DNA of 64,000 nucleotides from Oceanirhabdus seepicola (GTDB lineage Bacteria; Bacillota; Clostridia; Clostridiales; Clostridiaceae), in contig NZ_JAGSOJ010000007.1 in NCBI RefSeq assembly GCF_023684385.1, positions 80,148 to 144,147 on the forward strand, given 5' to 3'. The position numbers and the translations under genes were made by a program. The notes beneath the pieces were generated by a model, which saw only the letters and a program-made list of their open reading frames with translations, was not told where the DNA came from and made no database searches. How positions within the stretch are numbered: position 1 is the first letter of the stretch; each line of letters opens with the position of its first letter. Shown piece after piece: positions 16,540 through 24,958 of the stretch.

Positions 16540-17358
16540 ATGACAAAACTATTAATTGATAAAGCCTCAGGGAAAGATATTAAATTTGATATAGGCAGAG
16601 ATGATGTAGATAAGGTTACTATTGGTGATAAAAAGGTAATGATTTCAGGTCCTTGTTCTGTAGAAGATATTGATACTATGAGGTTAATATGTAAGAGATT
16701 AAAGGAAATTGGTATTCATGTACTAAGAGGTGGAGCTTTTAAACCGAGAACAAGTCCATATGATTTTCAAGGACTAGGTGAAGAAGGTGTGCGAATATTA
16801 CATAAGGTAAGTAGAGAGAACAAAATGCCTTTTGTAACTGAGGTTATGGATGCGAGACACATAGAATTGATTGAACCATATGCTGATATGCTGCAGATTG
16901 GTTCAAGAAATATGTATAATTATACTCTTTTAAAAGAAGTAGGTAAGCTTAATGTACCAATTATTCTTAAAAGAGGAATGAGTGCTACTCTAAGTGAATG
17001 GTTATTAGCTGCTGAATATATTTTAAAAGAGGGAAATGAAAAGGTTATAATGTGTGAAAGAGGTATAAGAACCTTTGAGAATTACACTAGAAATACTCTG
17101 GATTTGAACTCGGTTGCTGTAATAAAAACTAAATATCGTTTGCCTGTAATTGTTGATCCTAGCCATGGAACTGGATTAAGAGAATTAGTACCGACCATGT
17201 CATTATCTGCAATTGCAACTGGGTGTGATGGATTAATTATTGAATCGCATATCAATCCTGACAATGCAATATCAGATGCTAGACAAACAATAACAGTAGA
17301 AGCATTAAAAAACTTAAATGACAAAATAAAATTGATGGAAAATCTATTAAATAACTAA
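16540..17358 (+). CDS. aroF: 3-deoxy-7-phosphoheptulonate synthase (DAHP synthase)
   Basis: 272 residues; condenses PEP and erythrose-4-phosphate in the first step of the shikimate pathway. Motifs of the KDO8P-related type I-beta class are present: GPCSVED, GGAFKPRTSPYDFQG, QIGSRNM, ILKRGMSAT and VDPSHGTG. There is no fused chorismate-mutase or ACT regulatory domain, so feedback control, if any, is not visible. GGTGGTATT precedes the ATG. Confidence 0.95.
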   Translation: MTKLLIDKASGKDIKFDIGRDDVDKVTIGDKKVMISGPCSVEDIDTMRLICKRLKEIGIHVLRGGAFKPRTSPYDFQGLGEEGVRILHKVSRENKMPFVTEVMDARHIELIEPYADMLQIGSRNMYNYTLLKEVGKLNVPIILKRGMSATLSEWLLAAEYILKEGNEKVIMCERGIRTFENYTRNTLDLNSVAVIKTKYRLPVIVDPSHGTGLRELVPTMSLSAIATGCDGLIIESHINPDNAISDARQTITVEALKNLNDKIKLMENLLNN

Positions 17359-17411
17359 AAAGAGTTATAAAATTACCTACTTTAGAAAAAATAAAATAAA
17401 GGGGTGATTTT

Positions 17412-18002
17412 ATGGCTATTAAAGACTATCAAATTTACAAAGGTGCTCTTTTAAATGAGAAAGAAAGAGTGAAGAATTTATTAAATGGTATGGACAAGGG
17501 AATCTATCTTGAAGAATTAGGTGGTGAGTTATCTATTTTAGATAACCATCCAGCTGATATTGGTGAAGAGATGGCTTCTTGTGATACAGTACGGGCGCTT
17601 AGAGGAAATGAAATGAAAATTTTAGACAAAATTGACAATTCTCTTGAAAAGATAGATGACGGAACATATGGAATTTGTCCTATGTGTAGTGGGAAAATTA
17701 GTAAAGAACGATTGCAATTTATGCCTTATGCTGAGTACTGTATAAAGTGTCAAAATGACTTAACTTCTGTATATAAGAATGATTTTAGTAGAAGACCACT
17801 TGAAGAACAGGTCCTACAGCCTTTTAACTTTGGATATAATGATTTTAAAGATGATCCAGGGTTCGATGCAGAAGATACTTATCAAGCTGTTGAAAGTTTT
17901 AATAGACAAAAAAACTTAGATGATTATTATTATGATGATGATGAGTATGTTGAAGGAATTGAAGCTATAAGTAATGGGCAATACAGGCATCAATTGTTGT
18001 AA
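17412..18002 (+). CDS. TraR/DksA-type C4 zinc-finger protein (YteA-like)
   Basis: 196 residues. The N-terminal helical part carries HPADIGEEMASCDT and is followed by the DksA/TraR C4 finger CPMCSGKISKERLQFMPYAEYC with a final KC pair (CxxC-x17-CxxC). This matches the YteA sporulation-associated family of Bacillota. The C terminus is acidic (YYYDDDEYVEG). It probably contacts RNA polymerase through its secondary channel, as DksA does, but that is inferred from family only. GGGGTGA precedes the ATG. Confidence 0.85.
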   Translation: MAIKDYQIYKGALLNEKERVKNLLNGMDKGIYLEELGGELSILDNHPADIGEEMASCDTVRALRGNEMKILDKIDNSLEKIDDGTYGICPMCSGKISKERLQFMPYAEYCIKCQNDLTSVYKNDFSRRPLEEQVLQPFNFGYNDFKDDPGFDAEDTYQAVESFNRQKNLDDYYYDDDEYVEGIEAISNGQYRHQLL

Positions 18003-18038
18003 ATTGGGTATTTGAATATACCTTAATAGATTTATAGT

Positions 18039-18078
18039 TTTAGAACGTAGAGGAGATAAATATACTCTACGTTCTAAA
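18039..18078. other. Long perfect hairpin between the DksA-like gene and lspA
   Basis: TTTAGAACGTAGAG (18039-18052) and CTCTACGTTCTAAA (18065-18078) form a 14-bp perfect stem with a 12-nt loop. No T-run follows on the plus strand and only a weak one (TAAAACTATAAATC) on the minus. It may terminate weakly or act as an mRNA stabiliser. Confidence 0.6.
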
Positions 18079-18115
18079 TCACAATAAGCTGTAATATTAC
18101 ATAGGGGGGGATTTC

Positions 18116-18595
18116 TTGCTAGAGTTGATAATAGTAGTACTTGGTGTGATACTTGATAGAGTGACAAAAGTTTGGGCTGTTACTTTAAAAGGGCAAGCGG
18201 GAATAACAATAATAAATGGGTTCTTTGGTTTCGAGTATTTAGAAAACAGAGGGGCTGCATTTGGTATATTTCAAGAAAAAAAGATTTTTTTAGTAGGATT
18301 CACTAGTATCGTTTTAATAGCGTTAATAGTATTTCTAATAAAAGAAAGAAAGAACAGTAGATTAATGAGTGTTAGTCTTTCTTTAATTATTAGTGGTGCT
18401 ATTGGAAATTTATATGACAGGGTTTTTAGTGGATATGTAACTGATTTTATCCTTGTACATTATAAAGATATATACTATTTTCCGACTTTCAATGTAGCTG
18501 ATATTCTAGTGGTTGTTGGAACAGGATTATTAATGATACTTCTTATTAAAGAGATGATAGAAGAGAAAAAAGGATTGGATGAAAAGAATGTGTAA
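18116..18595 (+). CDS. lspA: Lipoprotein signal peptidase LspA
   Basis: 159-residue membrane aspartyl protease with four segments that cuts signal peptides of diacylated lipoproteins. Conserved parts: DRVTKVWA near the N terminus, ENRGAAFGIF, the first catalytic Asp in GAIGNLYDRV and the second in FNVADILVV. It starts at TTG after a run of G. It overlaps the next gene by 17 nt, the usual lspA-rluD pairing. Confidence 0.95.
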   Translation: MLELIIVVLGVILDRVTKVWAVTLKGQAGITIINGFFGFEYLENRGAAFGIFQEKKIFLVGFTSIVLIALIVFLIKERKNSRLMSVSLSLIISGAIGNLYDRVFSGYVTDFILVHYKDIYYFPTFNVADILVVVGTGLLMILLIKEMIEEKKGLDEKNV

Positions 18596-19505
18596 GATTG
18601 ATTTAATAACAGAAGAAGAGCAAGTTGGTTATAGATTGGACATGTTACTTGGTGAAATAGATAGTGATAGATCTAGAAGTTTTTATCAAAAGATGATTGA
18701 AAGAGGAGAAGTTCTCGTTAATGGTAAAAGTGTTAAATGTAAATATAAAGTAAAACTTGGTGATAGAATTGTAGTGGAAGATACGCAACCTATTCCTTTA
18801 GAAGCTATTGCAGAAGATATCCCGATTAATATTATTTACGAAGATTCAGATATAGTAGTTGTTAATAAAGAGCAGGGAATGGTTGTTCATCCTGCACCAG
18901 GAAATTATACAGGAACTCTCGTAAATGCTCTTTTGTATCATTGTGACAATCTATCTGGTATTAATGGTGTAATAAGGCCAGGAATTGTTCATAGAATAGA
19001 TAAAGACACATCAGGTATATTAGTAGTTGCGAAGAATGATTATGCTCACATGAAGCTTGGTGAGCTGTTTCATGAGCATGAAATAGAAAGGGAATACTAT
19101 GCTCTTGTTGAAGGGGTTTTGAAAAGTGATGAAGGGGTGGTTGACAAACCTCTAGGAAGAGATCCTAAAATAAGAGTGAAGATGGCTATAGTTAAAGATG
19201 GAAAGAGAGCTGTAACCCACTATTCAGTTATTGAGAGATATAAAGGATTTACCCTAGTAAAATGTAAATTGGAAACCGGAAGAACACATCAAATAAGAGT
19301 TCATATGGCATCATTAGGTCATCCACTTGTTGGTGACCCCATATATGGAATCAAAAAGCAGAAATTCAATTTGAAGGGTCAGATGCTACATGCAAAATCT
19401 CTTGCTTTTGTTCACCCAAAAACTGAGAAGTATGTTGAATTTAATTCGGAGTTACCAGAACATTTTACAAGAATACTGTCTAAATTAGAAAAGAAAGAAC
19501 TTTAG
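18579..19505 (+). CDS. rluD: RluA-family pseudouridine synthase (RluD-like)
   Basis: 308 residues with an N-terminal S4 domain (SRSFYQKMIERGEVLVNG) and a catalytic RluA domain with RPGIVHRIDKDTSGILVVAKN, where the Asp of HRIDKDTSG is the nucleophile. It isomerises uridines, most likely in 23S rRNA. The exact sites cannot be assigned from sequence. A second in-frame ATG at 18588 is possible. pyrR follows after 10 nt. Confidence 0.93.
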   Translation: MKRMCKIDLITEEEQVGYRLDMLLGEIDSDRSRSFYQKMIERGEVLVNGKSVKCKYKVKLGDRIVVEDTQPIPLEAIAEDIPINIIYEDSDIVVVNKEQGMVVHPAPGNYTGTLVNALLYHCDNLSGINGVIRPGIVHRIDKDTSGILVVAKNDYAHMKLGELFHEHEIEREYYALVEGVLKSDEGVVDKPLGRDPKIRVKMAIVKDGKRAVTHYSVIERYKGFTLVKCKLETGRTHQIRVHMASLGHPLVGDPIYGIKKQKFNLKGQMLHAKSLAFVHPKTEKYVEFNSELPEHFTRILSKLEKKEL

Positions 19506-19515
19506 GAGAGATAAT

Positions 19516-20055
19516 ATGATATTAAAAGCTGAAATTTTAGATGATAAAGCTGTTAAAAGAACTCTTACAAGAATAGCTCATGAGATAATTGAGAAGAATC
19601 AAGGGGTAGAGGATCTTGTACTTGTTGGGATTAAGAGTCGAGGAGTGCCTTTAGCTAATAGAATAGCGGCTCTTATTGAAAAATTTGAAGATGTACCTGT
19701 GAGTATCGCTACAGTAGATATAACATACTACAGAGATGATCTCACAGAAGCATATGAGTCACCTGTTTTAAATAAAAATAATATTGAAATGGATCTTAAA
19801 GGTAAAAAAGTGGTTCTTATAGATGATGTTATATACACAGGAAGGACTGTTAGAGCTGCTATGGATGCGGTTTTTGACAAAGGTAGAGCTGAGTCAATAC
19901 AATTAGCTGTACTAGTTGATAGAGGCCATAGAGAACTTCCTATCAGAGCAGATTTTGTTGGTAAGAATATACCAACTTCAAAAAAAGAGAATGTAAAGGT
20001 ACATCTTGCTGAAATAGATGGGGAAGATTCTGTTAAGATATACGACAAGGAGTAA
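19516..20055 (+). CDS. pyrR: PyrR bifunctional pyr regulator/uracil phosphoribosyltransferase
   Basis: 179 residues with a type I phosphoribosyltransferase fold. The PRPP loop is VVLIDDVIYTGRTVRAA; other family parts are LVGIKSRGVPLA and VDRGHRELPIRADFVGKN. PyrR binds pyr-operon leader RNA in response to UMP to attenuate transcription and has modest UPRTase activity. No pyr biosynthetic gene or PyrR-binding leader is visible here, so it would act in trans. It follows lspA-rluD, a common Bacillota order. Confidence 0.95.
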   Translation: MILKAEILDDKAVKRTLTRIAHEIIEKNQGVEDLVLVGIKSRGVPLANRIAALIEKFEDVPVSIATVDITYYRDDLTEAYESPVLNKNNIEMDLKGKKVVLIDDVIYTGRTVRAAMDAVFDKGRAESIQLAVLVDRGHRELPIRADFVGKNIPTSKKENVKVHLAEIDGEDSVKIYDKE

Positions 20056-20066
20056 GACTCTTTAAA

Positions 20067-20227
20067 TAAATGGATAATTGATAATGTATAATGGAGAACG
20101 ATGGAGGGTTCTGACTGAGGTCAGAACCTTTAATTTTATTGTTCTTTAGGACAATAGAGGGTTACTCATTTTATCTTGAGATAAAATATTGTAATTAAAA
20201 TACAGGGTTTTATCTTTGATAAAATAA
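20067..20227. repeat. Family D palindromic element, left half (interrupted)
   Basis: Begins TAAATGGATAATTGATAATG and runs through GGAGAACGATGGAGG, the GGTTCTGAC hairpin, a TATTGTTCTTTAGGACAATA hairpin and ATAAAATATTGTAATT. The matching right half lies at 21440-21590, on the far side of a methyltransferase gene. The undivided relative is at 26203-26449. Confidence 0.6.
20107..20140 (+). terminator. Terminator after pyrR
   Basis: GGTTCTGAC (20107-20115) and GTCAGAACC (20120-20128) with a TGAG loop, then TTTAATTTTATT. It is nearly the same stem as the one at 2333-2354. Confidence 0.75.
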
Positions 20228-20430
20228 TCTGGTGAGGTTTAAAATAATGTTGATGATATAGTGTTTTTAGGGAACCTGTTTGGTTTTTTTTAGTTTACGT
20301 TTTATAAACGTTTAATCAAAATAAGTTTTCCATACATATTGCACCTAACTCATTTTTGTGCTTCAACCACTTAATTTTATTTGATGCATAAAATTAGAGT
20401 AAAGTGAACTAATCTAACATTTTATTATAC
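20228..20430. other. Spacer between the D-element left half and the methyltransferase
   Basis: No gene seen. It has a short inverted repeat, TTTACGTTTTATAAACG (about 20294-20310), and T-rich tracts that could terminate the minus-strand methyltransferase transcript. Confidence 0.35.
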
Positions 20431-21092
20431 TCATCTTCTGCACACAGAATGAAGTATTGGCCCATCTTCTTCTTTATAAACCACACCTCTTTTACACTCA
20501 ATAACTGTAAATCCTGTTTTTTGTGCTAAATCTATCATTTCATCAATCGTAAAGATTTCCCAATAACAATCTGTATTTGCATAAGCAAAGAACTTTTTAT
20601 CATCAAGATATTGAGGGTATTTTGCTTCTAAAAATTCTTTGTCATGCCCAGAAAAACTAAGTATTCCATTACTTTTCAAAACCCGATTGCATTCTTTTAA
20701 AATATGTATTTTATTCTCTTCTTCATAAAAAAGGCCGAAAGTCTGTGACCATATTATTACAACATCAAATGTATTACTTTTAAAGGGTAAGTCTAATCCA
20801 TTAGTTAATAAAAACTCTATATTTCTTTTACGTTCTGAAGCAAATTGTTTTGCAGGTTCTATAATCTTTTCAGATATGTCAGTAGCCGTAATTTTAAACC
20901 ACTTATCATACAAACAAAACGCTTCTCTACCCATGCCACAACCTATATCAAGAACCCATGATTTAACAGGAAAATAAGAAATTACTTCGTTTTCCCAAAC
21001 TTTTAGGTTTTTTTTTTGGTGTAATCTCGCATATCTCCTATTGCACGTTCATCAGAGTATAAATTTTTTACAATTTCTATATTGTTATTCAT
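20431..21092 (-). pseudogene. Class I SAM methyltransferase, frameshifted in an A10 tract
   Basis: Read on the minus strand, an ATG at 21092 with a GGGGGGGAT ribosome-binding site starts MNNNIEIVKNLYSDERAIGD and continues to DYTKK. There the gene enters ten consecutive A (complement of 21008-21017). After the tract the frame is off by one; one extra A would continue NLKVWENEVISYFPV and then VLDIGCGMGREAF, which is SAM motif I. The remainder is a normal Methyltransf_11-type domain (TATDIS, FDVVIIWSQTFGLF). Intact it would be about 220 residues. Substrate is unknown. It could be a pseudogene, a phase-variable gene, a slippage-rescued gene or a sequencing error. Confidence 0.75.
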
Positions 21093-21256
21093 GCACATCC
21101 CCCCCAATAAAATTGATAAATTTTAATTTGCATTTTATTACAATTCCGTATTAAAACATTAGATGTTATTACAACACACTTCAAAGAAGTTATACATAAA
21201 TTACTTTATTATTAGTACAAGTATACTGCGTTATATCTAACAATAATCTTTTTAAG

Positions 21257-21364
21257 ATAGCTCTCTTTTTTAAAACACTGTTGAAAACTTTTTTTGTATC
21301 CTAAACCTTATTATACCATCAAGGGATGGATTTTTTTCAACATCTTTTTAAAAAAGAGAGCTAT
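21257..21364. repeat. Nested 108-bp palindrome upstream of the methyltransferase
   Basis: Outer arms ATAGCTCTCTTTTTTAAAA (21257-21275) and its exact complement (21346-21364), 19 of 19 matching. An inner pair TGTTGAAAA (21279-21287) and TTTTCAACA (21334-21342) sits inside. The whole could fold into one long hairpin on either strand and resembles a MITE. No open frame inside. Confidence 0.75.
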
Positions 21365-21379
21365 ATAAAATATATTAAC

Positions 21380-21419
21380 AAAAATCCACCACTCAATTAC
21401 CGCAAAGTGGTGGATTTTT
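21380..21419. terminator. Bidirectional terminator-like hairpin
   Basis: AAAAATCCACCACT and AGTGGTGGATTTTT form a perfect 14-bp stem with a 12-nt loop, giving T-runs on both strands. It lies downstream of rqcH, which is transcribed leftwards. Confidence 0.7.
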
Positions 21420-21439
21420 AATTAAAGGTTTTAAATGAT

Positions 21440-21590
21440 TTTTGCACGATAAAATATTGTACTTGAAATACAATGTTTTCCCTTAAGGAAAACGAGTTAA
21501 GTTCCATTGTTATCTAACCAATAAAATGTAGTTTCTGCCCTAAAGCAGAAGCATCCATCATTATCCATTCTCCATTTCCTTTAGTCGGTT
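21440..21590. repeat. Family D palindromic element, right half
   Basis: Starts with ATAAAATATTGTACTTGAAA (21449 on), which repeats the sequence at 20181 (ATAAAATATTGTAATTAAAA) in direct orientation. It continues with a GTTTTCCCTTAAGGAAAAC hairpin and ends CATCCATCATTATCCATTC, the inverted counterpart of the left end at 20067. It abuts the rqcH stop codon. Confidence 0.55.
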
Positions 21591-23330
21591 TTATTCCTTG
21601 GTTTCCAGTTTTGGCTCAACGGGATCTATAAAGAAGGTTTTATTAGTATAATATATCACCATTCCTGGCTTAGCACCGCTAGGTTTTTTTACGTTTTTCA
21701 CCTCTGTATAGTCTACAGGTACTTTGGTAGAATCCTTTCCTTTGCTATAATATGCAGCGAGGTTAGCAGCCTCATCTAAAGTTGACTCAGGAATATTTCC
21801 AGTATTTTTAACTATTACATGAGATCCTGGTATATCTTTAGTATGCAACCATATATCTTTCTTCGAAGCGAACTTAAGGGTTAAGTAATCATTCTGAAGG
21901 TTGTTTTTACCTACATAGATGTCAATACCATCGCTTGATAGAAAATGAAGAGGGGCAGATTTCCCTTCCTTTACTTTCTTTTTAGATTTCTTTTTCTTAA
22001 GATAGCCACTTTCAACAAGCTCTTTTTTTATTTCGGTGATTTCGCTTGCAGTTCTACAATTAGAAATATTCACTAGTACAGAGTTTAAATATGAGAACTC
22101 TTCTTTAGCATTACTCAATTGAATTTGAGCCATCTCTTCAGATTTTTTCATCTTGTTATATCTTTTATAATACTTCTGAATATTTTCAGATACTGTCTTA
22201 TTTGGATCTAGAGTAATCTCAACATATTCCTCTTTATCAGTTACATAATAGTTCAATAGAGATACTTTTTCACTACCTTCTTTTACACTATGGATAAAAG
22301 ATGTTAAGAGTTCACCATAAAGTTGGTATTTGTCTCTCTTTTTACAATCAATGAGTGTTTTTTCTAGTATTTTAATCTTCTTAGCACACCTATCAACATT
22401 GTTAGCTACCAATTTATGAATCTCTGCAGATTTACCATGCATTCTATCTTGAAGATCTTTTTCATAATAAAATTTCTCACATAGTTCACTAGGATTCTCA
22501 AATGACAGATAATCCATACCTTTGTTCAGTAAATGAGTTAATTCCACACAGTGGAAGGTTTTAAGATACCCGTCTAAGGAATATGTTCCGAAATTCTTGT
22601 TATTCACTTTAAAATCTTCTAATATTTGTTGAATTTCATCAATGTGACTTGTCAAGGAACTTCCGTTTTCACCATCATCTTTAAATTTCAATCTGTAAAG
22701 CAACTCTTTAGATAATTCTGCTCCAAAACCGGTGAATATTCTACTAAAAATCTTCTCAGAGAAATCAAGCTCTTCAAGTTTTGATAATAACTCTTCCTTG
22801 GAGAAGGTATAAGGATCAAGTTGTTTAGATTCAGGTGGATATACATATGGTAAACCACTTAAAACTGTACGATATGTATTTTTAGAAACTCCAATGTGTT
22901 TAATGCTATCCATAATAATATTATCTGAACATCTTACTAGAGAAATATTGCTGTGACGTCCCATAATTTCAACTATAAGAACAAATTTACTTACAAAACC
23001 AAGTTCGTCAGTGCTTTCAAAGAGAATATTGAGAACTCTATCAGTGCTGACCTGTTGTATATCTAATACCTTAGCTCCTTTTATGTATTTTCTCAATACC
23101 ATACAAAACATAGGAGCAGTTAAAGGGTTTTCTTTTTTTATATCTGTAAAATGTATTCTAGGATAGTTTGAAGAAGCACTAATTAATAGTCCTCTGTTTT
23201 TTCTATTAATTTTAAAATTTAATATTATTTCATCTTTCTCTGGTTGAGAGATTTTTTCAACTTTTCTTCCAATAAGTTCTTTTGAAAGATCTTCAGTTAA
23301 AGACTTTAAAAAGAAACCATCTAATGCCAT
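21591..23330 (-). CDS. rqcH: Ribosome quality-control protein RqcH (NFACT/FbpA family)
   Basis: 579 residues. N-terminal NFACT-N domain (MALDGFFLKSLTEDL, then APMFCMVLRKYIKGA), central helix-hairpin and coiled coil, then the NFACT-R RNA-binding domain (IYVGKNNLQNDYLTLKFASK, then IWLHTKDIPGSHVIVKN). RqcH binds stalled 50S subunits and adds C-terminal alanine tails that mark truncated peptides for degradation. It was annotated in older work as a fibronectin-binding protein. AAAGG is 9 nt before the ATG at 23330 and directly abuts the ATG at 23339, so the former is used. Confidence 0.93.
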   Translation of the reverse strand: MALDGFFLKSLTEDLSKELIGRKVEKISQPEKDEIILNFKINRKNRGLLISASSNYPRIHFTDIKKENPLTAPMFCMVLRKYIKGAKVLDIQQVSTDRVLNILFESTDELGFVSKFVLIVEIMGRHSNISLVRCSDNIIMDSIKHIGVSKNTYRTVLSGLPYVYPPESKQLDPYTFSKEELLSKLEELDFSEKIFSRIFTGFGAELSKELLYRLKFKDDGENGSSLTSHIDEIQQILEDFKVNNKNFGTYSLDGYLKTFHCVELTHLLNKGMDYLSFENPSELCEKFYYEKDLQDRMHGKSAEIHKLVANNVDRCAKKIKILEKTLIDCKKRDKYQLYGELLTSFIHSVKEGSEKVSLLNYYVTDKEEYVEITLDPNKTVSENIQKYYKRYNKMKKSEEMAQIQLSNAKEEFSYLNSVLVNISNCRTASEITEIKKELVESGYLKKKKSKKKVKEGKSAPLHFLSSDGIDIYVGKNNLQNDYLTLKFASKKDIWLHTKDIPGSHVIVKNTGNIPESTLDEAANLAAYYSKGKDSTKVPVDYTEVKNVKKPSGAKPGMVIYYTNKTFFIDPVEPKLETKE

Positions 23331-23372
23331 AATAATCATCCTTTCTATGTATACTTTTAAACTTAACTATTA

Positions 23373-23480
23373 CTTATAGAGAATCCATAGTTAAACTTTA
23401 TTTATACATGCTCAAAATCGCAGTGGTTCTATGAGTTTTGAGTGTGAATAAATTTAGTTTTAACTTGGAATCTCTATAGA
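23373..23480. repeat. Palindromic element, family A (copy A2)
   Basis: The ends TTATAGAGAATCCATAG and TGGAATCTCTATAGA are inverted and the arms pair over most of the length around AAAATCGCAGTGG. It aligns with A1 at 10676-10798. It lies in the 5' leader between the likely rqcH promoter and the gene. Confidence 0.7.
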
Positions 23481-23483
23481 TAA

Positions 23484-23534
23484 ATTCAAATAAATAACTA
23501 GTCATATGCCTTTCGACTAATCTATATTATACCA
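23484..23534 (-). promoter_or_regulatory. Probable extended -10 promoter for rqcH, beside a B-like end
   Basis: On the minus strand TGGTATAAT (complement of 23526-23534) is an extended -10 sequence; the -35 is poor. Just downstream, 23484-23507 contains AATTCAAATAAATAACTAGT, the terminal motif of family B, so a fragment of that element may be present. The leader to rqcH would be about 190 nt and include element A2. Confidence 0.4.
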
Positions 23535-23642
23535 TTAAAACTTGGTTTAATCATTAAAAGTAAAAATATGTATGTAAAAGACATCCTGTTTAGAATAAAA
23601 ATCAGTAAAGTGTAAATAATTTCTAAATGAGGTGATGTATAC

Positions 23643-24098
23643 TTGCAGTATAAAAATAAGAAGGGAATTACACTGGTTGAGGTATTAGTTACCTTAGGAA
23701 TACTTTTAATAGTGTTAACACTATGTAATATATCAATTAAAAATGTTCAAAAACTTATAATTTGTAATAGCGTTAGGTCGGAAGAAGAAAGCATGGTTGA
23801 TTTCATACAAGGGGTAAGGTTGGAATGTATGGAGAAGAATAGTGATGGGGAAATCATTATTGATTGTATGAGAGATAGGTTTCTATTCACTTTAGAAAAT
23901 AAAATAATTCGGCAGTTTGAATGTGATAATTACATTGATTTATATGGATTGAATATTAATGGGGGAGAATATAGTAATTTCATAAAGATAAGAAAAGATG
24001 GCTATATATCCCCTTGCTCAATTTTATTTTCCAATGAGATGGGAGAAGAGAGGAGAATAACCACAACGGTTAATTTAGGATATGTTCAAATTAAATAA
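23643..24098 (+). CDS. Pseudopilin-like protein 1 (GspH/ComGD-like position)
   Basis: 151 residues. N terminus KNKKGITLVEVLVTLGILLI is a type III prepilin signal: basic residues, G before the cleavage point, then I-T-L-V-E with Glu at +5 and a hydrophobic helix. The remainder is a small polar domain without recognisable motifs. TTG start with GAGGTGAT upstream. It heads four overlapping genes that resemble the minor-pseudopilin set of type II secretion, type IV pili or competence systems. No prepilin peptidase, ATPase or platform gene is in the window. Confidence 0.8.
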   Translation: MQYKNKKGITLVEVLVTLGILLIVLTLCNISIKNVQKLIICNSVRSEEESMVDFIQGVRLECMEKNSDGEIIIDCMRDRFLFTLENKIIRQFECDNYIDLYGLNINGGEYSNFIKIRKDGYISPCSILFSNEMGEERRITTTVNLGYVQIK

Positions 24099-24504
24099 AA
24101 AAGGGTTTTCTTTTGTGGAGTTATTGGTTTCATTAACACTTATAGGGCTGTTTATGATTAGTTTTGTATTAGTAAATGGATATATTATGAGAATGTATAA
24201 TACTAAAAAAACTGTAGCAAAATTTAATGATATGATAGAAATTACCTACTACGAATTAAAATATAATTCTTCATATTTAAGAGAAACATCAAAATCAAAA
24301 GTTGTATATTTAAATGGAAGTGCTACTAATGCATTGATTGAAGAGGATATAGATGGATTGTTTGTTAAAGAAGCGATAGATAATGAGTATTTTTTAATAA
24401 ATATTGATTGTGATTATGATGAATTTGTAAACAAGGTGAAAATAATATTTTATAGTGAATCTAAAATAAAATGGGAGAAAGTAATATATGTTCCGAGAGA
24501 TTAG
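24082..24504 (+). CDS. Pseudopilin-like protein 2
   Basis: 140 residues beginning LNKKGFSFVELLVSLTLIGL: prepilin-type leader with Glu at +5 and a hydrophobic helix, then a small unrecognised domain. It overlaps the previous gene by 17 nt and the next by 17 nt, indicating translational coupling. By order and size it fills the GspI/ComGE-like slot. Confidence 0.75.
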   Translation: MFKLNKKGFSFVELLVSLTLIGLFMISFVLVNGYIMRMYNTKKTVAKFNDMIEITYYELKYNSSYLRETSKSKVVYLNGSATNALIEEDIDGLFVKEAIDNEYFLINIDCDYDEFVNKVKIIFYSESKIKWEKVIYVPRD

Positions 24505-24958
24505 ACTTAAGAAAAAGAAGGGATTATCATTAATAGAGATGCTACTTGCATTAGCTTTTTTTTCAATAATCAATGGCTTTTTGATAACTATGCTGTCTTT
24601 TACCCTTAAAATGTGGACAGTAACTTATTCAGACAATATGAAAGAAAATAATGAATTAAATGTAAGCTTGTATCTTAAAAGAGAGATAGAAAATCAAAAA
24701 AATCTCAATTTATTAGTTAGAGAAGATTTAATTGAAATTGAAAGAAGTGATAAGAAAATAATACTTAGTTCCACTAAGGGGAATTTAAAAGTGAAATATA
24801 TTGATGAATGGGGCAGAAAGTTAAAAGAAAATATAATTATGAAAAATATTGAGAAAATAGAATTCAAAGAGAAAGGAGAACTCTTATATATTATTTTAAG
24901 TAAGGATGGTGATGAAAGGCATTGGGTGTTTCAAAGAAAAGAATGGGTGGATTTTTAG
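24488..24958 (+). CDS. Pseudopilin-like protein 3
   Basis: 156 residues. N terminus KKKKGLSLIEMLLALAFFSI has the prepilin signal with Glu at +5. The rest includes VSLYLKREIENQ, LSSTKGNLKVKY and an RHWVFQ ending, reminiscent of GspJ/ComGF-type minor pseudopilins. It overlaps the genes on both sides. Confidence 0.75.
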   Translation: MFREIRLKKKKGLSLIEMLLALAFFSIINGFLITMLSFTLKMWTVTYSDNMKENNELNVSLYLKREIENQKNLNLLVREDLIEIERSDKKIILSSTKGNLKVKYIDEWGRKLKENIIMKNIEKIEFKEKGELLYIILSKDGDERHWVFQRKEWVDF

